Shown: positions 24,152 to 32,196, counted from the first letter of the stretch. The stretch: DNA of 34,048 nucleotides from Ruminococcus sp. YE282 (GCA_900101355.1 FMUV01000026.1:1-34048); one strand, 5' to 3'. Notes: generated by a model from the letters alone, not told the origin. Made by a program: numbers and translations.

Positions 24152-24985
24152 TTGATTACGGCATTAAGCGTTAGTATACCGGAACATCGCAAGGGTATAA
24201 TGGGACTTGCAGACAGATTAAAAAAGGATAAACTTGAAGTTGAAATATGCAAGGCCAGAGGTGTACAACTTAAACATATTACATACACAAGCTTTAGCGG
24301 AGAAATTCGTCTTGACAAGGCAAGCAGAGCAATAGGGGCACAGCGGGGACAGCTTTTGTGTTCAGAGAAATTGGTGTTTCCGCATAAGAGCGGTTATAAA
24401 AGATTCTTTTCAACGTCGTTTTCGGCAAGGCTTTGCACCAATATGGCACTTAGCGTGTTGCAGGAGTGTAAGTGTTCTGCAAGCCTAAGAGTGGGAATAT
24501 ATGACTTGAAGGCAACAGCCTGCGACTTTTTAATTAATGTGCTTGAATACTGCTCTGATGTTGTTGCTGTAACGCAAAATGAACGACCGTATTTTTATGT
24601 TGCCGACAGAGCACTTGACGAAATCGGAGCTACGGCATTAATAACCAAAAATACGTCCGAGCTTTCCGAATGTGACCTAATTATTGCACCGTCTGTTATA
24701 GATGTAAGCCTGCCGTTAAAGGCAAGTGCAATTGTTTTGACCACAAAACGTCCGAAGTGCAAGGTCGGAGGAATGGTGTATTACAGGTATAATTTCAGTA
24801 TGCCGAACGGTTTTGCCGGCATAAAACCCGAAGAACTTGACGAGGAATATTTTTGCTCGGCTCTGTACACCCTCGGTGCACAATATGAGCTGGGTTCAAT
24901 CGTGCCGCTTTCGTGCCGAAATGAAAATATGTCACAAACGGTAAAGTCGCTTTGTGCAGCGATTGAGTCGCAAAAAATGCAGTAA
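24152..24985 (+). CDS. Conserved hypothetical protein
   Basis: 277 residues; I do not recognise the family. TTG 24152 is chosen as start because GTGGGGGG lies just upstream and the first internal ATG, codon 17, has no ribosome site. Residues 1-70 are basic and helical; the central part (about 110-210) alternates strands and helices (SLRVGIYDLKATACDFLINV, DVVAVTQ, ATALITKN, CDLIIAPSVID), reading like a Rossmann-type domain but with no clear GxGxxG. Cysteines are frequent. It follows the ftsEX operon through a terminator and precedes greA, which has its own promoter. A role in the cell envelope or in spore formation cannot be told from the sequence. Confidence 0.7.
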   Translation: MITALSVSIPEHRKGIMGLADRLKKDKLEVEICKARGVQLKHITYTSFSGEIRLDKASRAIGAQRGQLLCSEKLVFPHKSGYKRFFSTSFSARLCTNMALSVLQECKCSASLRVGIYDLKATACDFLINVLEYCSDVVAVTQNERPYFYVADRALDEIGATALITKNTSELSECDLIIAPSVIDVSLPLKASAIVLTTKRPKCKVGGMVYYRYNFSMPNGFAGIKPEELDEEYFCSALYTLGAQYELGSIVPLSCRNENMSQTVKSLCAAIESQKMQ

Positions 24986-25071
24986 AAATCGGGATTTTGT
25001 TTAATAATATACATTTTGAAAAACAGTTTGATTAATACGCCTGTCTACCTTGCAAACCTCCGAACATTTCC

Positions 25072-25100
25072 TTGACAATAACAGCGAAAAAGCCTATAAT
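25072..25100 (+). promoter_or_regulatory. Consensus promoter of greA-lysS
   Basis: TTGACA (25072-25077), 17 bp, TATAAT (25095-25100): a perfect sigma-A consensus, as expected for strongly expressed housekeeping genes. Start codon of greA is 47 bp downstream. Confidence 0.9.
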
Positions 25101-25146
25101 AAATCTATATGTGAAAATTTTTCTTTTGCAGAAAGGATGATATAAA

Positions 25147-25629
25147 ATGGCAGCAAAACCAACTATGCTTACCGAGGAAGGTCTTAAAAATCTTGAGGAG
25201 GAACTCGCTTATCTTCAGGACGTAAAACGTAAAGAGATTGCAGAGAAAATCAAGGTTGCACGTTCCTACGGCGACCTTTCCGAAAACAGCGAATATGATG
25301 ACGCCAAAAATGAGCAGGCTATTATGGAGGCAAGAATTACCACTATTGAGGCAATTCTTAAAACTGCCGTTATTATTGATGAGTCAGAAACATCTAACGA
25401 ACACGTTCATCTGACATCTGTTGTTACAATTGAAAATGTTAAGACAGGAAAACAGTCAAAATATAAAATTGTAGGTTCGGGTTCAAACGAAACAAATCCA
25501 AAAGAAGGCAAGATTTCGGACGAATCTCCGATTGGCAAAGCGCTTATGGAAAAGAGCGTCGGTGATGTTGTGGAAGTTGAAACTCCGGGCGGCGCAGTTG
25601 CATTCAAGGTAATTGAAATTTCAAAGTAA
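25147..25629 (+). CDS. greA: Transcription elongation factor GreA
   Basis: 160 residues. GreA enters the RNA polymerase secondary channel and stimulates cleavage of backtracked transcripts. The N-terminal coiled coil (1-78) has the tip acidic pair in ARSYGDLSENSEYDDAK (Asp and Glu near positions 42-46), and the C-terminal FKBP-like domain ends with GDVVEVETPGG. ATG 25147 follows AAAGGATGA. LysS starts 26 bp after the stop, giving the greA-lysS operon known from many Bacillota. Confidence 0.97.
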   Translation: MAAKPTMLTEEGLKNLEEELAYLQDVKRKEIAEKIKVARSYGDLSENSEYDDAKNEQAIMEARITTIEAILKTAVIIDESETSNEHVHLTSVVTIENVKTGKQSKYKIVGSGSNETNPKEGKISDESPIGKALMEKSVGDVVEVETPGGAVAFKVIEISK

Positions 25630-25655
25630 TTTTAGAAGAACAGGGGAAGTTAAAT

Positions 25656-27578
25656 ATGAGTCAGAAGCCGCAGCAGGCTAATACAAGCGATGTAATAAAG
25701 GTTCGCTACGACAAGCTTGAAGCATTAAGAGAAGCAGGCAGAGATCCGTTTGTTATAACAACGAGCGACCGTGATACTCTTACCGAAACAATAAAGAATA
25801 ATTACGAAGAATACGAAAATAAAGATGTCTGCGTTGCAGGCAGACTGCTTTCTAAGCGTGGCAAGGGCAAAGTTTCGTTTATGGATTTGTACGACAGAAG
25901 CGGAAAAATCCAGATTTTTGCCAAGTTTGACGACCTTGGTGAGGAAGAATACGGTTTTCTCAAAAAATGGGATATCGGCGACATCGTTGAGGTTAAGGGC
26001 TTTGTATTCAAGACTCAGATGGGCGAAATTTCAATTCACGCAAAGGCAGTAAGACTTCTTTCAAAGTCGTTAAAGCCGTTGCCCGAGAAATATCACGGAC
26101 TTACTAATACAGACCTCCGTTATCGTCAGCGTTATGTTGACCTTATTATGAATCCTGAGGTAAAGGATACTTTTATAAAGCGTTCAAAAATCATCAGCAG
26201 CATTCGCCGCTATCTTGATTCTCAGGGCTTTATGGAGGTTGAAACTCCGATGCTCGTTGCAAATGCAGGCGGTGCGTCGGCTCGTCCGTTTACTACCCAC
26301 TTTAATGCGCTTGATGAAGACTTGAAGCTCAGAATTTCTCTTGAGCTTTACCTTAAAAGACTTATTGTTGGCGGACTTGAAAAGGTTTATGAAATAGGAC
26401 GTGTGTTCCGTAATGAGGGTGTTGATACACGACACAACCCCGAATTTACCCTGATGGAGCTTTATCAGGCATACACAGACTATAACGGCATGATGGATTT
26501 GACAGAAAATCTGTACCGCCACATTGCTCAGGAAGTTTTGGGTACGACCAAAATTACATATAACGGCGTTGAAATGGATTTGGGCAAGCCTTTTGAAAGA
26601 ATAACAATGATTGATGCAGTAAAGAAATATGCAGGCGTTGATTTTAATGAAATTAAGACAGACGAAGAGGCAAAGGCTCTTGCAAAAGAAAAGGGCATTG
26701 AATTTGAGGAAAGACATAAAAAGGGAGATATCCTTAATCTGTTCTTTGAAGAATATGCCGAGGAGCATATGATACAGCCAACATTCGTTATGGACCACCC
26801 GATTGAAATTTCACCGCTCACCAAAAAGAAACCCGAAAATCCCGATTATGTAGAACGTTTTGAGTTCTTTATGAACGGTTGGGAAATGGCTAACGCTTAT
26901 TCGGAGCTTAACGACCCGATTGACCAAAGGGCAAGATTCAAAGCTCAGGAGGAGCTTTTGGCTCAGGGCGATGAAGAAGCAAACACAACCGACGAAGACT
27001 TCCTTAATGCTCTTGAAATAGGTATGCCGCCGACAGGAGGCATAGGCTTTGGTATCGACAGAATGACGATGCTTCTTACGGATTCGGCAGCTATCCGCGA
27101 TGTGCTGTTGTTCCCTACAATGAAGTCACTCGGTGATGTAAATAAGAAAAATGATGTAAAAAATCAGGCTGCCGAAGAAATGAAAGCAGAGCCGGAAAAA
27201 ATTGATTTCTCTAATGTAAAGATTGAGCCTTTATTTGAGGAAGAAGTTGATTTTGATACATTCAGCAAGTCAGATTTCAGAGCTGTAAAGGTTAAAGAGT
27301 GTGTTGCAGTACCAAAGTCAAAGAAACTCCTTCAGTTCACTCTTGATGATGGAACAGGCACAGACAGAACCATTTTAAGCGGTATTCATAGCTTTTATGA
27401 GCCGGAGGAACTGGTTGGAAAGACTCTTATCGCTATCACAAATCTTCCACCGAGAGCGATGATGGGCATTGACTCTTGCGGTATGCTCCTCAGTGCTATT
27501 CATGAAGAAGAAGGCGAAGAAAAGCTTCATCTTCTGATGGTAGATGACCACATTCCGGCAGGTGCAAAGCTCTATTAA
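25656..27578 (+). CDS. lysS: Lysyl-tRNA synthetase, class II, with C-terminal tRNA-binding domain
   Basis: 640 residues; charges tRNA-Lys. The OB-fold anticodon domain is at about 55-135. Class II motif 2 is FRNEGVDTRHNPEFTLMELY (251-270) and motif 3 GGIGFGIDRMTMLL (461-474). The normal protein ends near residue 495. A linker (495-530) leads to an extra domain at 532-640 (DFDTFSKSDFRAVKVKECVA, PKSKKLLQF, GIHSFYEPEELVGK, NLPPRAMMGIDSCGMLL) that matches the Trbp111/EMAP-II/MetG C-terminal tRNA-binding domain. In MetG this domain raises tRNA affinity and dimerises. ATG 25656 follows AGGGGAAG. Confidence 0.96.
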   Translation: MSQKPQQANTSDVIKVRYDKLEALREAGRDPFVITTSDRDTLTETIKNNYEEYENKDVCVAGRLLSKRGKGKVSFMDLYDRSGKIQIFAKFDDLGEEEYGFLKKWDIGDIVEVKGFVFKTQMGEISIHAKAVRLLSKSLKPLPEKYHGLTNTDLRYRQRYVDLIMNPEVKDTFIKRSKIISSIRRYLDSQGFMEVETPMLVANAGGASARPFTTHFNALDEDLKLRISLELYLKRLIVGGLEKVYEIGRVFRNEGVDTRHNPEFTLMELYQAYTDYNGMMDLTENLYRHIAQEVLGTTKITYNGVEMDLGKPFERITMIDAVKKYAGVDFNEIKTDEEAKALAKEKGIEFEERHKKGDILNLFFEEYAEEHMIQPTFVMDHPIEISPLTKKKPENPDYVERFEFFMNGWEMANAYSELNDPIDQRARFKAQEELLAQGDEEANTTDEDFLNALEIGMPPTGGIGFGIDRMTMLLTDSAAIRDVLLFPTMKSLGDVNKKNDVKNQAAEEMKAEPEKIDFSNVKIEPLFEEEVDFDTFSKSDFRAVKVKECVAVPKSKKLLQFTLDDGTGTDRTILSGIHSFYEPEELVGKTLIAITNLPPRAMMGIDSCGMLLSAIHEEEGEEKLHLLMVDDHIPAGAKLY

Positions 27579-27727
27579 GATGATGTAAAGATGTACCGTT
27601 TTACCAAATAGACGGGACGTACTTCGTTTGATAAAAAACTAAAAAAACAGCGATTTACATCAAACTTACATCAATTGATGCAGAAATCGGTGCAAGCAAG
27701 AAAAAATCGCATAATTAGTGCAATGAG

Positions 27728-27758
27728 TGGGCAATTCCAATCGGAGTTGCCCATTTTT
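27728..27758 (+). terminator. Intrinsic terminator downstream of greA-lysS
   Basis: TGGGCAA (27728-27734) pairs with TTGCCCA (27747-27753), with TCC/GGA inside, then TTTTT. The region 27579-27727 before it also has GATGTAAA paired at distance with TTTACATC and the palindrome CATCAATTGATG, but no gene. Confidence 0.75.
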
Positions 27759-27804
27759 AAAACAAACAGAAATACAAATCGTTGTTTGTGGAGGTAAGCA
27801 TGTT

Positions 27805-28251
27805 TTGAAAAAGTATAGATTTGGTTTTGATATTTTTGGATTAGCGCTTTTCTTTTTAATTATGATACCAAATTTTATTTGGTTTGCAATTCCTGCACAG
27901 CATGACATTTTAAGAGTTGAGTCTATAACGCCCATAGTAGACACCATTGCATCAATTGCTCAAGTAATAATGATAATTTGCTTATGTATTTTTAAAAATA
28001 AAGAAAAAGAAAAGATTCGCAAAACAAATTTGATAATAGCTATGATAGCCTGCTGTTTATTATATTTTTTATGTTGGGTATTATATTACTTAGGAATAAC
28101 AAATGCGGGAGTTATATTAGGTTTAACTATTTTTCCATGCTTAGCATTTTTATTATACTCTTTAGAACGGAAAAATATGATTGCTTTTGTTCCTGCTTTA
28201 GTTTTTACGATATGTCATTTAATATATGCTATTGTTAATTATATTGTGTAA
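27805..28251 (+). CDS. Four-helix membrane protein of unknown function
   Basis: 148 residues with about four or five membrane segments (near 8-28, 45-63, 75-98, 100-118 and 125-145) and a short basic cytoplasmic loop KNKEKEKIRKTN between the second and third. I do not recognise the family beyond a Clostridia hypothetical type. The TTG start at 27805 has GGAGG 10 bp upstream; the frame further upstream runs through the terminator at 27728 and is not part of the gene. It is AT-rich, unlike lysS, and lies 38 bp before the ATP-grasp gene, so the two are probably a transferred pair. Confidence 0.65.
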   Translation: MKKYRFGFDIFGLALFFLIMIPNFIWFAIPAQHDILRVESITPIVDTIASIAQVIMIICLCIFKNKEKEKIRKTNLIIAMIACCLLYFLCWVLYYLGITNAGVILGLTIFPCLAFLLYSLERKNMIAFVPALVFTICHLIYAIVNYIV

Positions 28252-28289
28252 CAATCAGAATTTATAGAATAGAAAGGAAATGTGATTAT

Positions 28290-29105
28290 ATGAAAAAAAT
28301 ATTATATTTAACAGATTTATATTATCAAGCAAAAGGTAGAAACTATTATGAGGAAGATATTTATATAACAGGAAAATTAAAGGATTATTTTGATGTTGTA
28401 TTATGCAATCCAAAAAATTCAGAAAGTTTTGAAAAAGATGTTGATTTAATTGTTTTTAGAAATACAGGAGGAGTAAGTGGATTTAAAGATATTTATAATT
28501 CATTTGTAGATAGAGTAAAAACAAATAGTTTAAAAACTTTTAATGAGTTTACAGGAAAAGCAGATATGAGAGGAAAACAATATTTGCTAGATTTGACATT
28601 AGAAAAATACCCTGTTATTCCTACAATAGATACAATTAAAAATATTGATTTACTACCAAATGTAGATAGATATGTTATCAAGCCAAAAGATGGTGCTGAC
28701 TCAATAGGACTTGAATTTTTAACAAGAAATGAACTAATAGAAAGAAATTTAACAGATGGAACTACTTTAATACAACCTGCAATAGATTTTAAATATGAAG
28801 TATCATTTTATTTCATAAATGATAAATTAGAATATGCTTTATATGCACCAAATAAAGAACAAAGATGGAAACTAGAAAAATATAATTTTTCTAATGAAGA
28901 TGTTGAATTTGCACAAAAATTTATAAAATGGAATGGAATAAAAAATGGTATTCAAAGAGTAGATGCTTGTAGAACGCAAGATGGGAAATTATTATTAGTA
29001 GAACTTGAAGATTTAAACCCATATCTATCAGTATTAGAATTAGATGAAGAAACAAGAGAAGTATTTATGACAGATTTAATAAATGCTTTTAATAATATGA
29101 TTTAA
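28290..29105 (+). CDS. ATP-grasp domain protein
   Basis: 271 residues. The N-terminal part is a pre-ATP-grasp alpha/beta domain (KKILYLTDLYYQ, DVDLIVFRNTGG). RYVIKPKDGADSIGLEFL gives the ATP-binding lysine and Gly-rich-like loop, and GIQRVDACRTQDGKLLLVEL, EDLNPYLSV gives the metal-binding Glu/Asn end of the ATP-grasp fold. The family joins a carboxylate to an amine or thiol through acyl phosphate; the substrates are unknown. GAAAGGAAA precedes ATG 28290. The gene is extremely AT-rich, with almost only A/T third positions, in contrast with the core block, which points to recent transfer. R1 follows it. Confidence 0.75.
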   Translation: MKKILYLTDLYYQAKGRNYYEEDIYITGKLKDYFDVVLCNPKNSESFEKDVDLIVFRNTGGVSGFKDIYNSFVDRVKTNSLKTFNEFTGKADMRGKQYLLDLTLEKYPVIPTIDTIKNIDLLPNVDRYVIKPKDGADSIGLEFLTRNELIERNLTDGTTLIQPAIDFKYEVSFYFINDKLEYALYAPNKEQRWKLEKYNFSNEDVEFAQKFIKWNGIKNGIQRVDACRTQDGKLLLVELEDLNPYLSVLELDEETREVFMTDLINAFNNMI

Positions 29106-29136
29106 TTAGAGCTACAAATTCCAGTTTGCCAACTTG

Positions 29137-29177
29137 CCCTTTGAGAGAGGAGAAATCCTTTTCTCAAAGGGTTTTTT
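29137..29177 (+). terminator. Terminator within R1
   Basis: CCCTTTGAGA (29137-29146) pairs with TCTCAAAGGG (29162-29171), with inner GAGG/CCTT, followed by TTTTTTCT. It should end the membrane protein plus ATP-grasp transcript. Confidence 0.88.
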
Positions 29178-29286
29178 CTATTTATACGGATATTCGCAAA
29201 CTACAAGATAAAGCCAAAACTTCATATACTCTAAGCACAAGGAGGTTGAGGTTTGAATACGACTAATTGTCATTGCCGACCGTAGC

Positions 29287-29315
29287 TTGACTTGTTGTAT
29301 TTTGACGGATATACT
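29287..29315 (+). promoter_or_regulatory. Promoter within R1, reading into the TfoX-N gene
   Basis: TTGACT (29287-29292), 17 bp, TATACT (29310-29315), kept base for base in R2. It would give a leader of about 100 nt. Confidence 0.7.
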
Positions 29316-29422
29316 GTAATATATAAAATAATAACCAAAGATTTTTTTATTTTTGGGGACAAATTTTTGCACGATTGGTAAATACAAACTGAAATGTGAA
29401 TTGATATTTGAGAGGAGAAACA

Positions 29423-29743
29423 ATGGCATCAAGTAAAGAATATTTGAAATTTATATTGGGACAGTTGGCGGAGTTGGACGAGATTACTTATCGTGCGATG
29501 ATGGGCGAGTATATCATTTATTATCGAGGAAAAATTGTCGGTGGAATTTATGATGATAGATTGCTTGTAAAACCAATTAAATCTTCAATTTCATATATAC
29601 CAAAAGCTGCGTATGAATTGCCGTATGACGGAGCAAAAGAAATGCTGCTTGTAGAAGATGTGGATAATAAAGAATTTTTAACAGGTTTATTCAATGCGAT
29701 GTATGATGAATTGCCGACACCTAAATCTAAACAGAAAAAGTAG
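29423..29743 (+). CDS. TfoX/Sxy N-terminal domain protein
   Basis: 106 residues. SKEYLKFILGQLAELDEITY, RAMMGEYIIYYRGKIVGGIYDDRLLVKP matches the TfoX N-terminal domain; the C-terminal helix domain of full Sxy/TfoX is absent. In Proteobacteria Sxy controls competence genes with CRP, but stand-alone N-terminal domains in Bacillota have no known role. ATG 29423 has GAGAGGAG at 5 bp. It is driven by the R1 promoter and is followed after 66 bp by a small gene with an in-frame stop. Confidence 0.88.
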   Translation: MASSKEYLKFILGQLAELDEITYRAMMGEYIIYYRGKIVGGIYDDRLLVKPIKSSISYIPKAAYELPYDGAKEMLLVEDVDNKEFLTGLFNAMYDELPTPKSKQKK

Positions 29744-29809
29744 ATGTATAATACTGTTTTTGACGGAGAAACCGTTATGTACGAAATATGTATGAATAGA
29801 TGAAGCAGA

Positions 29810-30016
29810 ATGAGTAAATATGAATATTTGTGGGAGTATGTGCGAGATAATGGCAGTCCGTCTTTTAAGCTGACATTTGAGCAAATACAGAAAATTGCAG
29901 GTGCTTCTATCGACCATTCTTTTTTGAAATATAAGAAAGAGCTTACAGGATACGGTTAGCAAGTTGAAAAAATATTAATAAAGAATCAAACCGTCATTTT
30001 TAGAAAGGTTAATTAG
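29810..30016 (+). pseudogene. Small conserved protein interrupted by an in-frame TAG (DUF7662-like)
   Basis: ATG 29810 gives MSKYEYLWEYVRDNG, SPSFKLTFEQIQKIAG, ASIDHSFLKYKKELTGYG, then TAG at 29957-29959. The same frame then continues QVEKILIKNQTVIFRKVN to TAG 30014-30016. The family as I remember it is about 65-70 residues with an unbroken end of the form GYxVxKISxKxxTVxF, so a single nonsense change seems to have cut it. The name DUF7662-like is from memory. The ribosome site is weak (GAAGCAGA). Suppression or a sequencing error are alternatives. Confidence 0.55.
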
Positions 30017-30089
30017 CTACTGCAAAATAATAAACAGATATATTGTGCCAAATCGTACTTTATATAATCACAGAATAAAAACGCAATGC

Positions 30090-30303
30090 ACATTATTCGA
30101 TGTGATAGAGCCGGTAGGTAGCCCAGCCGTCTGAAAATATTTCAGGTAAGTAACCTGTCCCTCCGGGTTGTCAGGCAACTGCAACGATTGAATAATAAAC
30201 TTATAAGGCAGACAATCGGTAAGCGGATAAGCAACGCAAATTTGACTTAATGCAACTAAATCAAAGGAAAAGCATAGGGGCAGGTGTTGCCCCTATCTCT
30301 TTT
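30090..30303 (+). other. Structured non-coding region with terminator before the AraC gene
   Basis: The 386-bp gap 30017-30402 has no coding frame I trust. From about 30110 it is GC-richer than the flanks and has serial small hairpins: CTGAAA-ATA-TTTCAG, CAGGT-AAGTA-ACCTG, and GTTG-TCAGG-CAAC, then AAGGCAGACAATCGGTAAGC. It ends in a strong terminator, ATAGGGGCA (30274-30282) / TGCCCCTAT (30288-30296), CTCTTTT. The layout fits a riboswitch-like or attenuator leader, or a small RNA, but it matches no class I can name. Confidence 0.45.
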
Positions 30304-30402
30304 GAGAAGCAATCGGATATTCCATAACACTTCAAAGCATTCAAAATCAAGAAAATTCGTTTATATTTTGATAGACTGTAATCACAGAGAGGGAGTGAAA
30401 GA

Positions 30403-31284
30403 ATGAATTGGATACAAGGAATACAAAGAGCGATTGACTATGTGGAAGCCAATATAACGGAAGAAATTGATTATGAGAAAGCAGCGAAAAAGGCTTATTC
30501 TTCATCGTTTCACTTTCAGAGAGTATTTGGTATTTTGTGCGGTATGTCGCTTGGCGATTATATCCGTATGCGCAGACTTTCTCTTGCAGGGGAAGAACTG
30601 TCGAAAGGAAACACTAAAATTATTGATATAGCAATGAAGTACGGATATGATACACCGGAAAGTTTTTCTCGTGCCTTTACCCGATTTCACGGTATTTCGC
30701 CAAGTGAAGCAAAACATGGCGGTAGAGTTAAGATATTTACTCCTTTGTCTGTAAAATTAACCTTAACAGGAGGAAACAAGATGGATTACAGAATTGAAAA
30801 AAGAGATACATTTCAGGTTGTTTGTAAAAGAAAAAGAGTCGGAAAGCCTCAGTCGGCAAATGCAACTCAGGATATTACAGCCCTTTGGCAGGAGCACGGT
30901 GCAGACGGAACAATGGAAAAATTGATTGCCTGTATACCGAAAAATCCGATTATGAAAGGATTGCTCGGTATTTGCTTTTCGTCTGAACTTAATGCAGAGC
31001 ATTTTCCTTATGGCATCGGTGTTGAGTATGATGGGAGAAAAGTAGATGATGATTTAGAAATAGTCACCATTCCGGCAAATACTTATGCAGTATTTACGAG
31101 CAAGGGAAAAATGCCTGACGCTTTTATTGAAACATACAACAGAATTGTAACGGAGTTTTTTCCACAAAGCTCACAGTATGAATATGCCGAGAATGTAGAA
31201 TTTGAAGTGTATTCGTCGGCAGATACTTTAAATCCGAATTACCAATGTGAAATTTGGATTGCTGTAAAAGAAAAAACTGTTTAA
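30403..31284 (+). CDS. AraC-family regulator with GyrI-like effector domain
   Basis: 293 residues. Residues 1-105 are the AraC/XylS DNA-binding domain with both helix-turn-helices (AAKKAYSSSFHFQRVFG and IIDIAMKYGYDTPESFSRAF). Residues 125-293 are a GyrI-like/effector-binding domain (YRIEKRDTFQVVCKRKRVG, VTIPANTYAVFTSKG, EIWIAVKEK), which in relatives binds small amphipathic compounds or drugs. This two-domain order is that of the SoxS/Rob-like regulators common in Clostridia. GAGGGAG precedes ATG 30403. A hairpin terminator follows. Confidence 0.92.
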   Translation: MNWIQGIQRAIDYVEANITEEIDYEKAAKKAYSSSFHFQRVFGILCGMSLGDYIRMRRLSLAGEELSKGNTKIIDIAMKYGYDTPESFSRAFTRFHGISPSEAKHGGRVKIFTPLSVKLTLTGGNKMDYRIEKRDTFQVVCKRKRVGKPQSANATQDITALWQEHGADGTMEKLIACIPKNPIMKGLLGICFSSELNAEHFPYGIGVEYDGRKVDDDLEIVTIPANTYAVFTSKGKMPDAFIETYNRIVTEFFPQSSQYEYAENVEFEVYSSADTLNPNYQCEIWIAVKEKTV

Positions 31285-31296
31285 TATTTTTATAGT

Positions 31297-31324
31297 GTGC
31301 GCCGTAAATTTACGACGCACTTTT
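31297..31324 (+). terminator. Terminator of the AraC-GyrI gene
   Basis: GTGCGCCGTAAA (31297-31308) pairs with TTTACGACGCAC (31309-31320), then TTTTC. Only one mismatch near the middle of the stem. Confidence 0.75.
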
Positions 31325-31408
31325 CTTGCTTCCGAGTTTAACAGCAACTGCGAGTTGCTTGTTCTGTAACAATCTTTGTATTATAATATAATTAAGGTGG
31401 TGACAGAT

Positions 31409-32173
31409 ATGGAAACAAAAGATATATTATTTAATTTAAGAACAAAAGCTAAACTTTCTCAAGACGAATTAGCAGAAAAGATGTTTGTTACAAGACAGGC
31501 TGTATCCCGTTGGGAAAACGGCGATACAATCCCGAATACCGAAACGTTAAAACTATTATCAAAGCTGTTTGATGTGTCTATTAATACATTGCTTGGGTCG
31601 CCAAGAAAATTGATTTGTCAATGCTGCGGTATGCCGCTGGAGGATAGTATTATCAGCAAGGAAAAGGATGGCGCCCCGAACGAGGACTATTGCAAATGGT
31701 GCTATGCCGATGGTGAGTATATGTACAGCAACATGGACGATTTGATTGATGTGTGTGTGAAAAATATGACGAATGATGAACACTCAGAGGATGAGGTACG
31801 CTCGTATTTGCTTAAAACTCTTCCTAAACTTGATTATTGGAAACGATACAAAGAACTCGGAGGTAACAAGGCTTTTGAAGAATTTAAAAGTACTCTGATC
31901 GATGAGATAAACGCTTTAAATATTGAGGGAATGCCGAAGCTTACAAAGCTGAATTCACTTGTCGGAAGCTATATTAATTTGGAATACAGACTCCCAAATG
32001 GAAACATCGCAAAGTTTTTAGATGATAATACTACATATATTGGAAATCAACTTGAATGTGAGTTTGGCGGAGAAAGATGTTTTGGCGTTGTGGCAAATAT
32101 GGATTTTATCCTTGTTTGCACATATGAAAAAAACGGTGAAAATCCGGAGCTTGTATTGTATAAGAAAAGATAG
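31409..32173 (+). CDS. XRE-family regulator with zinc-ribbon domain
   Basis: 254 residues. Residues 3-62 are a helix-turn-helix of the Cro/CI type (KLSQDELAEKMFVTRQAVSR, WENGDTIPNTETLKLLSKLF). Residues 68-100 form a zinc ribbon with Cys70, Cys73, Cys95 and Cys98 (ICQCCGMPLED, EDYCKWCYADGEY). The region 100-160 (EDEVRSYLLKTLPKLDYWKR) belongs to the same widespread zinc-ribbon family, and the last 75 residues form a beta-rich domain of unknown role. ATG 31409 has AAGGTGG upstream; the earlier in-frame start at 31376 lies ahead of this site. Ligand and targets are unknown. Confidence 0.88.
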   Translation: METKDILFNLRTKAKLSQDELAEKMFVTRQAVSRWENGDTIPNTETLKLLSKLFDVSINTLLGSPRKLICQCCGMPLEDSIISKEKDGAPNEDYCKWCYADGEYMYSNMDDLIDVCVKNMTNDEHSEDEVRSYLLKTLPKLDYWKRYKELGGNKAFEEFKSTLIDEINALNIEGMPKLTKLNSLVGSYINLEYRLPNGNIAKFLDDNTTYIGNQLECEFGGERCFGVVANMDFILVCTYEKNGENPELVLYKKR

Positions 32174-32196
32174 CGGAAGCTAAAACCAAAACAGTC

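Larger units (their letters stand above)
29122..29402 (+). repeat. Terminator-promoter module R1
   Basis: Starts at CAGTTTGCCAACTTGCCC. Order: terminator (29137-29177), TATTTATACGGATATTCGC, ACTACAAGA, CTTCATATACTCTAAGC, CCGTAGCTTGACTTGT, a TATACTGTAATATATAAA box, then a spacer ending AAACTGAAATGTGAA. The same order and most bases recur at 32368-32696 (R2). The segment between ATP-grasp and TfoX-N genes holds nothing else. Confidence 0.8.

Noticed and set aside
26184..26798. A 204-residue minus-strand frame inside lysS
   Set aside because: It is fully antisense to conserved LysS motifs and Cys/Phe-rich as expected for a shadow frame.
27660..27700. Possible sixth element copy (AATCGGTGCAAGCAAG)
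   Set aside because: Only a short core-like string matches; the hairpins and the AGTGCAG start are missing.
29744..29805. Tiny frame MYNTVFDGETVMYEICMNR after the TfoX-N gene
   Set aside because: It is 19 codons, lacks a ribosome site and shows no family similarity.
30110..30130. Resemblance of GCCGGTAGGTAGC to part of a c-di-GMP-I riboswitch
   Set aside because: The rest of the aptamer core, including the paired receptor and tetraloop, is absent, so the match looks accidental.
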